Part shown: piece after piece, positions 21,518 through 32,335 of the stretch
Layout of the letters: each line of letters opens with the position of its first letter
Numbering within the stretch: position 1 is the first letter of the stretch
Assembly: GCA_930367205.1 (NCBI GenBank)
Contig: OV884009.1
Span: forward strand, 100,647,189-100,711,188
From: Acanthosoma haemorrhoidale
Lineage: Eukaryota > Arthropoda > Insecta > Hemiptera > Acanthosomatidae
Direction: 5' to 3'
DNA: 64,000 nt
The notes under the pieces: generated by a model
Database searches by the model: none
The model's input: the letters and a program-made list of their open reading frames with translations, nothing else
What the model was told of the DNA's origin: nothing
Position numbers and translations under genes: made by a program

Positions 21518-22700
21518 GGAGGTTTGATAAAAAAGTTATGATTCCAATAGTAAACAATTTTTTATATCATGCTGGTACACATGTCTTTGAAATACATTAA
21601 AATTTGCAGCTGTTTTCAATGTTTACTTTTTTAGTAGCAGTCACTAAGGTTATATGTGTTTTGGTGTTCTCGGCGATTTTTAGTTTTGAAAAAAAAAAGG
21701 GATCAAAGAATTTTTATTTAATATTGTTAAAAAAATTAAATTAAGTGCAGCAAAATTTTTGAAATGTTGACAGTGGCTTCTGGTGAATCTACCATGAGTA
21801 AATCAAGAGTTTATGAGTGCTATGTACATTTCAAAGAGGGACGTAAAAGATGATATGGGTGGGCGCCCTAACACTTCAATAAACGACGACAACATCGAAG
21901 AAGTTAAGAAAATGATTCTGGACGATCACATAATTACTATTAAAGAGGTCGCTGATGAAGTTAATACATCATTTGGATCATGCCACGCGATTTTTTCTGA
22001 CGTTTTGGGCATGAAATGTGTGGCAGCAAAGTTCGTTATAAAATTGTTGAATTTCGACCCAAAAAAACATTTGTGGATATCGTTTAAGAATCGCTGAACA
22101 AAGTAACCAACAATCCAGAGCTGAAACATGGGTATATGAGTATGACGTGGAAACCAAGGCGCAATCTTCGCAATGAAAGGAGCCTGAAGAGCCAAGACCG
22201 AAAAAAAAATCGACAAGTACGATCAAAAGTGAAGCTTCTTCTCACTGTGTTTTTCGATTTAAATGGTGTAGTGGACCATGAGTTCCTGCCAGAAGTTCGT
22301 ACGGTCAATAAAGTATATTATTTGGAAGTAATGCACCGTTTACATAAAGCGATCCGACAAAAACAACTGGAATTGTGGCAAAACAATTGGTGGAAATTGC
22401 ATCACAATAACGCTCCCACTCACACCTCAATGATTGTTTGTAATTTTTTAGCAAAAAAACAACACTGTTGTGTTACCTAAGCCATCGTATTCGCCAGACA
22501 TGGCTCCCTGCAGCTTCTTTTTGTTCGCCCAAAAGGGCGATGTTTTGACACTCCTGATGAGATAAAAGAAGAATTACTGAAGGCACTTAATATAGCTGAA
22601 GAGCTAATTAAAAAAGTGAGTTTGAAAAGTGCTTCAAAGATTGGAAAAAGCGCTGGCACAAGAGAGTCTAATGTCTGATACACCCATTTAGTCAAAAATA
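21518..22700 (+). mobile_element. mariner element, family B (second lineage)
   Basis: A plus-strand transposase relic that differs clearly from the family A mariner. The left end probably starts near the AGGAGGTTTGATAAAAAAGT word at 21519. I could not find a matching right terminal repeat after 22680, so that end may be lost. No TA duplication could be assigned. Confidence 0.75.
21730..22680 (+). pseudogene. family B mariner transposase, inactive
   Basis: Readable blocks in order are a degraded N-terminal helix-turn-helix, GESTMSKSRVYECYVHFKEG, DDMGGRPNTSINDDNIEEV, TIKEVADEVNTSFGSCHAIF, a short ETWVYEYDVETKA piece after a small deletion and frame change near 22090, SKVKLLLTVFFDLNGVV, then a block centred on HHNNAPTHTS, and PSYSPDMAPCSFFLF. 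The second catalytic aspartate of D,D34D transposases is replaced by asparagine (HHNNA for HHDNA). The third is replaced by serine (PCS for PCD). An extra A in an A-run near 22453 shifts the frame before the last block. Confidence 0.9.
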
Positions 22701-22739
22701 TGACAAATATGTCTCATAGACAATGAAAGATCTACAAAT

Positions 22740-24567
22740 AGAAATAAACTGCATAAATGAAACAATAATAATAAAGAAATAACTATAACCAATGGACAAA
22801 TAAAATAAATAATAGATGAAGTAAACTATATAAATAACAAGAATGAGATTACAAATTTTATAAGACATGAGAATACACATAAAGATTAGTAAATTTCATG
22901 AGCAAATACAGTGAAATAATAAAGGCCGATGAAGAAAGATTAAGAGCAATGAATGAAAAATATTAAATAGTAAATTTATGGCAAATTGAGGGCAAACCTT
23001 TGGACAAAGGGGTTACTCCTGTTGTTTGGCCCAGGCAAAGAATATGCTGGTAATTGCCAAAAAAACTGTTTGAAAATCAGGGCTGCATAGCCCTGATATA
23101 AAAAATATACAGGTTGTTAAACAAAAAGAACAGATAAAAACTATGAGGTTTGGAAAAAAATCAAACAACGATCCTCTCCCTCCCTCTTCCAGAGGTTTCG
23201 ATATAGAAACTTCTGAAGGTCTCTAACACTATCCAGCTAGCATGGGGTTCACTAGTGGTCAGGAAGTCATTAGCCCCAGAGCTTCAGTCTTCCTGGTGAA
23301 CGAACTTCGGTTGCTCACGATCCCAGTCCATTTCGAGGCAAGCAGAGTTATCTTGGTCAATTCATCAGTATCAGCTACATCTCGAATACTCATACGGTTT
23401 TGGGGTGATCCAAGATTTATGTATTAATGTAAACTGCAGTGAAACAGTTGTATGTATTTACATTTTAAAAAAAATGTATGAACATTTATTTTATCTATTA
23501 ATAAAACATTTCACTATATACAGATGCAGCATGGCTTAGTGTATATTATTTAACCAGGCAACCCTCCAGGTACATAATGTATTATTACCTATTTAAAATT
23601 AGATTTGGTGTAAGCATGCAACCTCATGACTTTTCGATCAGGGACAACTTCTTCAGATAAATCCCATTAAATGAGTTTTGCCACATACATGTTTCTTCAC
23701 AATGGTTTCTATTTAGATCACGGTCTATTTCATCAGATAAATCCTTTTATAATCAAATATGAATGCTTCAAAAAATATATATATTAAAGAAAATTTTAAC
23801 AGCGAGGATACTATAGTCAAAGCAACTTTATGAATTCACTATCTACCTTTAACTGCGCTTAACAATAATTATCTTATAAACTAACGCTAATTATGAACAC
23901 TAAAACTGTCTCTAACAGCAAAGAATTGTAAATAATTTCTGGTACACACAGTTCACATTACATGTTCCAGGGTTAACACATCGATAAAAAAGTCTTTTAT
24001 CTGCCTCGTTGCTGTTCTTTGCATTTCCTCCATACACCTGCTCGACACACTTTAAGATTGGAATCTGAAGGGATCTCACCCCTTATAATGCCTCCAACTC
24101 TCCAAGCCTCCTCTAAGTCCTCCTTACTCATGCCGCTCTTACTAGACTAGCCATGTTAATTTTCAGAAATCTCTTCTCTCGCTATCAGCCACTTCCACCA
24201 AGTTCTTATCATGGTCTCTTCCTATTGGACACAGTTCTTATCTCTTATCTTGCCAAGTGCAAGATTTAACCCTTATTAGCAAATGTAATCTTTATCTCTA
24301 ATTCTATTTTATATATTTAAATAATGTTTTTATTTCTTAACATTGCAATATATAATAATTTTCTGTTAAGCATTTTAATGAACTGAGTTGGAATTAAGTG
24401 TTTTCATTATTTTGAACTGTTTGATGCCGAGTTTCCTGAATGAGATGGACAGGAAGGAGACAACTAACTGAATTTGAATAAAATGTAGTTATTACTTACA
24501 AAAATTCACCTATTATTAAGTAATCTATTCTAAGAATGAAATATGTTGGTTTATTTTTAAATTTTAG
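22740..24567. other. AT-rich stretch without supported genes
   Basis: A GC-richer patch at 23160-23430 has open frames on both strands but no splice sites or family resemblance that I can see. The patch at 24000-24250 is likewise less AT-rich but unassigned. This would be intron 1 of the PHF13-like gene. Confidence 0.5.
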
Positions 24568-24656
24568 ATGAGCAACCTGTTACGTTTCAGAGAAGAACTA
24601 GTGCAGTGAGGAAGCTTAAAATGAAGGATAGAAGGATGTCAAAGACTAGAAGCATT
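24568..24656 (+). CDS. PHF13: PHF13-like exon 2 (basic N-terminal region)
   Basis: The acceptor is AAATTTTAG before 24568 and the donor is ATT|GTAAGT after 24656. The exon has 89 bases, enters in phase 1 and leaves in phase 0. It encodes [20 protein letters not shown] and then a basic RRMSKTRSI, which could serve as a nuclear localisation signal. If no upstream exon exists, translation could begin at the internal methionine, but the open phase argues for one. Confidence 0.8.
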
Positions 24657-27600
24657 GTAAGTTATCAATAATAAATTTCAGTACTTACATATTGTTATCT
24701 TTCATTTATTAATAAAAAAAATTTAATTTATAATTTATTAAATCTCATGGGGGTCCTTGACAACCAAATATTTACATGATAGAAATAAACATTTAATACA
24801 CATACAGTTTTTGAGTTATTTGCAAATTTTCCAGTGAATGGTATATATCATAAAATAATTCTTCTTTCAAATCACTTCTTAAAAATAACATTACAATATA
24901 TAGGACACACTTACTGATTTGTAATAATGCTTTTACATCGCATAAAGTGGTGTTTATACCAGAGCTGTTCTAAATAAAGCATCTTCCAATAGGGACTTCC
25001 GAACTTTGACAGTTGGTAGCGGCCATATTGTTGAAGCTGCATCTGTCGAATAGGCTGTCATTTATTTAGTCTGTTTTGCCAAATCACCATAGACAGATAT
25101 AGCGTTCAACAACATGTGCAAATGAAATAAAATTGTTTTATCAATATGGGTGTTCTGTTAGGGCAACATTCCTCGCACTTCGCCCATTTTATGGTCGCCA
25201 TAACCGTCCTACCAAGAGGACTATCGGCAGTGTGGTGGATAAATTTTAGTCCATTGGTTCAGTAAACAATCAACCAACACCCGTACGTCGACGAAACGCA
25301 AGATCTGCCGAAAACATCGCCACTGTCCATGAGAGTGTGCAGGAGAATCCGAGGCAGTCGATTTTGCGTCGCTCACAAGAACTCGGTCTTTCGCAGACCA
25401 CAGCTTGGCGAATTTTGCATCGTGACTTGGGCCTGCACCTGTACAAAATTCAACTGACCCAGGTGGTTTACTTGGCTGAAGGTAAAGGACCATAGACGAC
25501 GACGTGTGTTCGCTGAATGGGCCCTGGAGCAGTTGGAAACTGACCCTAATTTTCATCGAAAAATCATCTTCAGCGATGAGACCCATTTCTGGATGAATGG
25601 GTACGTCAACAAACAAAATTGTCAAATTTGGAACAATACCAATCCACATGAAATCCAAGAGCATCCAATGCATCCCGAAAAAGCCACTGTTTGGTGTGGA
25701 TTTTGGGCTGGCGGCGTCATCGGTCCATATTTCTTTGAGAACAACGTTGGTCAGGCCATCACCGTCAATGGCGCTATAGGTCGATGATTACCATCTTCTT
25801 TTGGCTTGAATTGAATGATATGGACACTAACAACATGTCAACAGGACATGTTCCACACAGCTCATGTCACATTGGACATCCTGCACGAGCGATTTGAGGT
25901 CATGGTCATCTCATGTGGAGGTGATGTGAACTGGCCACCAAAATCGTGCGATTTGACCCGTTAGACTTTTTTTTATGGGGTTTTCTTAACTCGCAGGTCT
26001 GCGTGAATAAGCCACAAATCGCAGCGGTCCTCAAAGCCAACATAACCCATGCCATTGGTCACATTCAGTCTGATTTATGCGCCAGAGTCATGGAAAATTG
26101 GATATTTCGGATGCGCGCCACCCAGCGAAGCCGCGGCGGACATTTGCACAATGTTATATTCCATACATAATGGCATCAATAGGCCTTTCAAACGAATAAA
26201 AAATGTCGATGATATCTTACACACTCTTCGTTTTATTTAAATTTAAAGATAGGAAGCGCTTAATGAAAGACCCTATATAAGTATTTGAACATACAAATCA
26301 TTTGATTTAAATCAATTATTTTTATGTGGTCAATGGATTGGAAAATTTAAAAAAACAGTAATAAATAAAAAACATTACTTACTGGCCCTTATTTGTAGGG
26401 GTATTTAAACTTAAAAAGCACTTGAAAATTGAATGGTTTTTGTTTTGGTCTTATTTTGCCATCCTGGATGGAGTACATAGATATTATGACTGGATGTACC
26501 CGCATCTTCATAATATCTGTGTATAGTATCAAAGGTGGTATCTGTACCAAATTAACAATTGACGTGAGGTCTTCTGTGGGTGCTAAAAGTTCCTTAGCTG
26601 ATATCATTATTCCAGAGTGCATGGAAGTCACGGCCGGTAGTAGCAACATTAACCTCGGAGGAGATATCATCACTAAATTAATGGTATACTGTCATCTTAT
26701 TCCAAATATGCTTGAAAAATCATATCCAATCTTGTAACTTGAGCTTAGAGTATCAGTATTACAACTGAGTATTGCTATATCGAGGGAAAATATAAATTAA
26801 ATTCACGATATAAAGTATTCTAAGAGTATTCAAAACTATAACAATTGTTTTTTGTCTATTTCACCATCTCGTAGTACCCAAATATTAGGACAAGAAGTTC
26901 TAGCATTTCAGTTAGGGGAATGTAAAATAATCCAAATACAAAAGTTTGTATTGTTTTGCAAATGTGAGAATCACACCCACTGTACAGCTAAATACAGTGG
27001 CAGAAAAAAATACACATTTTGCTGTAATGCTACAAAATTTTATATCTCCATAGTCACTTGGCTAATCGATTTTCATTGTGCTAAGGACCATTTTTTTCAC
27101 TTGCTCAGAAAAGCTCAGATCATTAATTTACTTAGGTACTCCTAGTCTACATTTTTAATACAACAAGCTGATAATATAAACCAAGGATGATTTTCTAGTT
27201 CCAATATCTCTAGTAATTGCAATGCTGCTACATCTGGTCAAAATTTCCAGGTTGGCAATATAGGTCTGTAATGATTTTGTTTTTGGAATTTACTGTATAT
27301 GTTATCTCACCAGTTGTGGCTACAATAGTGTATTTTCTCTTCAACAAATGTAACTCGATTTAACAAATTTAATTTGTCTCATTCACCAATGTATTGAAAT
27401 TAATGGGAACACCGATCACTTATATCTAGCAGCAATTTTGGTCCAAATCTTCATTTTGTATTAAATCCCTTTTTAAAATGTGGCATTTTTTATAATTCTG
27501 ATAATAGGGAGATAGGAGATTTAGAGAATCAGAAAAGAACTTTAACAGAAACATTAATAGAAATTGTTATGTTTATTTATATTTAAAGTCTTAGATTTAC

Positions 27601-30600
27601 TTTCTACCCTACCAAAGTATTATCAGCTCAGCTACTAGACTAATTAAGTGGAAACTACACAATGATTTTTCATTTTATTTATAAACTTATCCTGAAAAAT
27701 TAGATGTTTAACAAATTTGCGCTAAGCAGGGTACGTCAGCAGACCATTCAGGGAAGTATCTTGTCTATTAATATCTTAAGTTTGGCTCCTTGCATTCACT
27801 ATTTTTTCAATATTAAGTTAAAAATAATTAAAACCTTTTGGTAAACTCAGATTGAATCCCAAGAAGGCTTACAAAAACAAATGAATTTATTATCTCCTCT
27901 TCTGTCTAGACAGACAAAATTACAAGTGTTTTCAGTTGATTTTATTTCATTTCAATTACTGATCTTGTCACCAGACCTGACTATATAAGGGAAGATTAAA
28001 GAAGAAGAAGTTGCTTTCACTTCCATTTTTAAGAGTCTCAGAAGAATATTTACATGTTAATGATTGATGGTTGATTGGATATAGGTCTTTGAAAAGCATG
28101 GATTGGGTAGTAAATCCAGAATAGGAACCAAATTTGGGGAAGAAGTTAACATAGGTTTCTAAAAAAGTTATATTATAGGATGAAGAAAGGCTTTTGGGTG
28201 AGTTTGAATGAATGCAGAGAATGGATGTTGGACAATCATCATTTAGTGATGTTTGGTTGAAAACTGTTTTCCAGGAAGATGAGATTACAATTTTTTTTTG
28301 TGAGAGACGTTTTAGGTATGGAAAGATTTTAGATAAGAGAAGATTTATCATTGATTAAAATTAAGTATTTTGTTATTTAAATTATATTTTTATTGAAAAC
28401 TTATCTTGAAATTAAATATTAGTTTTAAGTTAGTTTTTTATTCATCACATTAATGTTGTTTTTGTTAAATCATGTCAATTTATCTCCAATATTTACAAAA
28501 AAAAGTAATGTTTTGTTTTACTAATATTTAAAACATCTTGTCTTAACCTAAAGAAACTAACATTATTGCGTTTGGTTATGAATAAAATCTTCATTGAAGT
28601 GCACATCAATTTTGATTTTAGAAAAATATAATTGTAAATACCTAACAAAAAAAAAAAAAAAGAAGGAATTATGGTTATAGAAAAACTTCCTTCATAATAT
28701 ATTATGCCCCAAGCTCTTATGTTTGGGTAATTTATTTATTTTAGCAATATTTTTAGCTAATGGATTCTCACTGTGTTAACATTTATCTATAAATTTAGTG
28801 TTTTTTGGTATTAAAATGTCCGTTTTGGATACATCGTGCAACTTAGATGTTGTAGTGTTTCTTAGTTATATATTATTAATATTATTTTTAGAAACCTATT
28901 TTGGATTATTTGAGGTTGGCTGATATTGGTATGATTGACTTAAGCTCTAACTAAGTGCTGCATATGTTACTATGACCTTGACTAACAATTGTAAATTAGT
29001 TATTTAGTTTAGGTATTAGCTTAAAATTTCTATTGTTAATTTGGAAGAGAATTAACATTTTTTGATGATTTTGGTTAAATGGACTATTGCTTGATTGGGC
29101 AATTGTTTCAATAGTATTGTGGTGATACCATCATCCTAAAGGCTGTTTTTACATTTTAATCTCCTGAGGAATTTGCTTTCTAATTTCCTGGGATTAATTG
29201 GATTCGGATGTAGAGCAGCTTTTCAAAAGTCTTTACTGTTCTTACAACTTTTTTATTGTGACTAACTGTGCTTAGCCCTGTATTATCTTTTTATATTGTT
29301 TCAAAACGAGTGACAAGAGGTCTGCCTTTCCTTATTAGAGTAATAAGTTCTATTATTATTTCTTAACAGAAAAATTAAAATAAGGCCGAAAATTGTATTT
29401 TAAATTGACTTGTAGTTGTGGTAAAACTGCCTTTCCTCCATTCCAATAATATCTTTTAAATTCTTTTGGTAAGAAAATTTTAAATAGCTTTTTAGTTTCA
29501 CAGTTAGATACTTCTGGGAAGCTTTTATTTGATTTTAAAATCTTACATTTGCCTTAAGACTGTCGGGTAACAACTCTTTGTTTTTGTTAAATGTGCTGCT
29601 ATTAATAGAATGGACAAAAAAGAAATTATTGAGTCGGTGAAACATTCTATTGATGTTTCAATATCTTCACAATTTTTAATTAGAGGTTTAAGTTGTGTGT
29701 TATTATTAATGAGTTTTTTGTTCATCGAACAAATAATGTATTGTGATCTCTACTCAACATGGGGGGGGACTTCAACTGTGAATGTTTTTTTAATATAACC
29801 AAGTCTATTGTTGAGGGTTGGGATCTTTGGTCGTTCAGGAAGTTTGCTGGTCCAGCTATTGTAATTGTAGTTAAGTTTAAAAACACAGTTTATTAGTAGT
29901 TTACCGTTTCTGTTTTTTTATGTCTAGCATCAATATCTTCAATGTATATTATATTTTTGTGCAATTGGTGTAGTTTTTGAAAGTTATACTCTGAAATTAG
30001 TACATAAGTGGTTATTATATGAAATTTGATTTTGGGCGTATTAATCATAAATCCTATTGTTTTATTGGTTTTTAATTCTGGTAGGTAAATAGAATGATGT
30101 TTAATGGTTTTGTTTACAAATAATGCTCCACTCCTGCCCTGTGATTTCTGTAGACATTAAAATTAGGCATACCTAATTAATGCTCTTCATCCAGCCAGTT
30201 GTTTTTGCTTGAAGTTTTATGAAGCTATCTAATTTTTTTAAAAGCAAGGTGGTGTCTGTTTTTAATTATGATTTGTATTATAACTTATTCATTATATATT
30301 ATTATAATTTTATATTGTACATGTAGTGTATATGTTAGCTCAGATTAAAAAATATTACTTTTTTTAGGATGTTGAAGAATCAAGACCCAAAAAACCAAGG
30401 ACTTCCGAGGATTTTTATCTGTTTTGTAAATTTATATTAGAATATGAAAATTATGATGTTTCTGACAAAGAGGTAGGAGTGAGCTTGTAGCTAACTTTCA
30501 GTAGTAATAATTATTATATTTTTATTTTTTAATTGGTAATTTCATAAAAGCATGGAATTTTACTTCACTTCTAGCCTAGCCATTATGAAATTTATTGGCA

Positions 30601-31838
30601 TCCTTACACCAATATTTAATTTTTTATAGTTATGTCATAGCAATCAAGCCCATTATATATAATATAGCCGACTTCTCACTTCCTTTGCATTCATTGGAAT
30701 AGTGACAGATTATGAGTAACATTTCCATAATTTTGGGAGACATCTCCACTTAACCTCACTCTCTTTCTTGCCTGTTTTGAATTGACCACCAATTCTTTAA
30801 TTTAGTTCCTCCAACTTGTGACCGACCTAAGTTGTCTAAACTTGGTTTTTTTTATGAGAGAATTTCTTATAAATCGGCTTATATTTATGAAGTGAAGGTG
30901 TGAAATTGTATTAGATTTCCACATTCAATTTATTTGTACCATTTCCTTGAGAAAAATGACAGTTAGGAACTCCCAGTATTGTCATTTCTTGTGTCAATGC
31001 CTAATTAGCAGTGGAAATAATAACAGCTATCATTTTAAACGTCCAAATTATTTACTATAATCTGTTAATGTTAAAATTGTTTGGGGATTTGTATAACCAA
31101 ATATAATGTTATGGATTATTTGTATTATTTACTTCAATAATTATATCAGTTAAATGGGATTAGTATTAATCCATTTATTATTAAAGCAGTTGAAATTCCA
31201 TCAAACCACTGCCTAGGCAAAATCAAGACTATCATCATAATAGAGTATTTCATCCTCAAAATCATGCAAAAACAACATTAATAAGTGAGAGATTACCCTA
31301 TAAAAATTAGAAAACAAAAAATAAAATAAGGTATGAGTTTTTCCCATAGTGAATTCTAGAATGCTCAGATGAGAGAAGCAAATGGATAACAGCAATAGGA
31401 CTTACCTTAATGTATCTGGCTAGTAAGATAGTGAAAGGGCTGAAATACAGCTTTTACAGAAGGGAATAAGGAATAGGAAAGATAGGGGATGCATTCAATC
31501 CGCATAACTAAAAAACAGGCCAGCTTCTAGACAAACATTAATTCTATCCTGGAGAGCTGGAGAAAAACGTGTGAAGCAGGTAGCTTAATCAGAAACTAGT
31601 AGATTGTATGTGTTTACAATTATACAAGCTTCTTGCCTGCCAGCACAAAATATTTAAATTTATGAATGTAAAATAAAACTGAAAAGCTATGTTACTTGTA
31701 ATTAATGTAAAATGGGCCTTGGGAAACTGAGGCAAATTGTACCTTTTTAAAAAAAAATGTTCAGGGCTGTAAAAAGCTGCTTAATAGTTAATTAAATATT
31801 TCCATGAAGCTGCTTAAGGAATGACTTATTTATTCCTC

Positions 31839-31874
<36 letters not shown>

Positions 31875-32335
31875 CATAATTTTTGGTTGAAGGGTAAAAA
31901 TAATGACAGAGTTGGGATTTGAATCCAGGACCTTCTGTTTACGGTTATTTGTTGCCTCAAGCTCAGTATTCTGAATTTCCTAGATTAAGTATCTAATCCT
32001 TAATTTTAATTATGAACAATATCTTATGTAATGTTCTTATGATTTTTAAGGATTCTCAAGATTTAAGGCAAGGTGACCAGATGGAATCGAAAATTGACAC
32101 AAAGACAAACGATGGCAATGAAGATGAGCAACAAAATTCAGTTGTAGAGATGTCATCAGATGATGATTCTTATGATTTGGTTACTTGTTTTTGTGGAAAA
32201 CCCTTTGCTGGGCGACCTATGATTGAATGCAGCAAGTGCCTTACATGGATTCATCTAAGATGTGCAAAAGTTAAAAAATCTGACATCCCAGATGTATTCA
32301 TTTGTTCAAATTGTAAAACTACTGAGGAAAAATAA
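24568..32335 (+). CDS. PHF13: PHF13/PHF23-like PHD-finger protein
   Basis: Exons 24568-24656, 30368-30472 and 32051-32335 join in matching phases (entry 1, then 0, 0). With the candidate 16878 start they give a protein of 166 residues. A basic N-terminal part ([19 protein letters not shown]) is followed by [20 protein letters not shown], which matches the KRRRTVEDFNKFCTFVL block of PHF13/PHF23. The acidic [12 protein letters not shown] leads into a PHD finger ending near the C-terminus. Zinc ligands by position are C118, C120, C132, C135, H140, C143, C157 and C160, with W138 beside the histidine. Vertebrate relatives bind H3K4me3 in chromatin. This one is much shorter, lacking the long middle region. 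The first exon is the uncertain part. Confidence 0.88.
24992..26273 (+). mobile_element. DD41D (rosa-like) Tc1/mariner element, defective
   Basis: The ends read TA|GGG.ACTTCC on the left and, in reverse complement, TA|GGGTCTTTC on the right. They agree imperfectly, and TA pairs flank both. Inside, on the plus strand and with several frame changes, are helix-turn-helix text ([20 protein letters not shown]), [20 protein letters not shown] (first aspartate), [20 protein letters not shown], a damaged stretch where the second aspartate would be (about 25840-25870), [20 protein letters not shown] (third aspartate) and a C-terminal [14 protein letters not shown]. In intact relatives the second and third acidic residues are 41 apart. 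It sits in intron 2 of the PHF13-like gene. Confidence 0.88.
26935..27040. repeat. small hairpin with Tc1-like terminal sequence
   Basis: CCACTGTA (26977-26984) faces TACAGTGG (26993-27000), an exact 8-base palindrome. The outward flanks agree further (CACATTT/TTTTGC words on both sides). TACAGTGGCAG...AAAAA is typical of Tc1-family ends. No transposase is recognisable nearby. Confidence 0.45.
27050..28970. other. intronic AT-rich stretch
   Basis: The only long open frame (minus strand, 27968-28351, rich in serine, asparagine and phenylalanine) lacks recognisable motifs. It could be part of the adjacent LINE's 3' region, but I cannot show it. Confidence 0.5.
28980..30150 (-). mobile_element. 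Jockey-like LINE, endonuclease to RT N-terminus
   Basis: The minus strand, read downward from 30150, gives an endonuclease domain: [50 protein letters not shown] (place of GDFNAKH), then [18 protein letters not shown] and SRDHNTLF (place of SDHNPV). The linker follows ([28 protein letters not shown]), then the start of the RT ([27 protein letters not shown]) near 29100-28980. Several stops and frame changes interrupt it, and the rest of the RT is missing. It lies in intron 2 of the PHF13-like gene. Confidence 0.87.
30368..30472 (+). CDS. PHF13: PHF13-like exon 3
   Basis: The acceptor is TTTTTTTAG and the donor is GAG|GTAGGA. The exon has 105 bases (35 codons) and is phase 0 at both ends. It encodes the family's [20 protein letters not shown] block, which in PHF13/PHF23 lies near the N-terminus and is predicted helical. 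Confidence 0.9.
30480..31830 (+). other. PHF13-like intron 3
   Basis: No coding signal seen on either strand; ordinary AT-rich intron. Confidence 0.6.
31840..31872. repeat. (TA)n microsatellite
   Basis: About 32 bases of uninterrupted TA repeat, directly at the 3' side of the minus-strand SINE-like block at 31880-31990, where such tails are common. Confidence 0.9.
31880..31990 (-). mobile_element. tRNA-derived SINE fragment
   Basis: On the minus strand I read CTGAGCTTGAGGCAAC (A-box-like) followed about 20 bases later by AGGTCCTGGATTCAAATCCC. This contains a good B box (GGATTCAAATCC for GGTTCGANTCC). The arrangement is that of tRNA-derived SINE heads in arthropods. The 3' side runs into the TA microsatellite. 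No complete tRNA cloverleaf can be folded, so this is not a tRNA gene. Confidence 0.5.
32051..32335 (+). CDS. PHF13: PHF13-like exon 4, PHD finger and stop
   Basis: The acceptor is TTTTTAAG and the exon runs 94 codons to TAA at 32333-32335. An acidic, glutamine-rich lead (NEDEQQN) is followed by [40 protein letters not shown] and a closing CSNC pair, a complete C4HC3 PHD finger. AATAAA overlaps the stop, and T/A-rich 3' sequence follows. This exon is the most secure part of the gene. Confidence 0.95.
   Translation, partial: DSQDLRQGDQMESKIDTKTNDGNEDEQQNSVVEMSSDDDSYDLVTCFCGKPFAGRPMIECSKCLTWIHLRCAKVKKSDIPDVFICSNCKTTEEK

Noticed and set aside
23242..23427. First exon of the PHF13-like gene
   Set aside because: The frame ends in a stop without a donor of the needed phase and has no resemblance to the family.
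25221..25673. 150-codon minus-strand frame, one of the longest in the window
   Set aside because: It is the antisense shadow of the DD41D transposase, whose plus strand carries the recognisable motifs.
27968..28351. 127-codon minus-strand frame as host exon or LINE domain
   Set aside because: I could not match it to RT, endonuclease, RNase H or any gene, so it is only mentioned as open sequence.
31880..31990. tRNA gene
   Set aside because: Only A- and B-box-like parts are present. No acceptor or anticodon stems can be formed, so it is called a SINE fragment instead.
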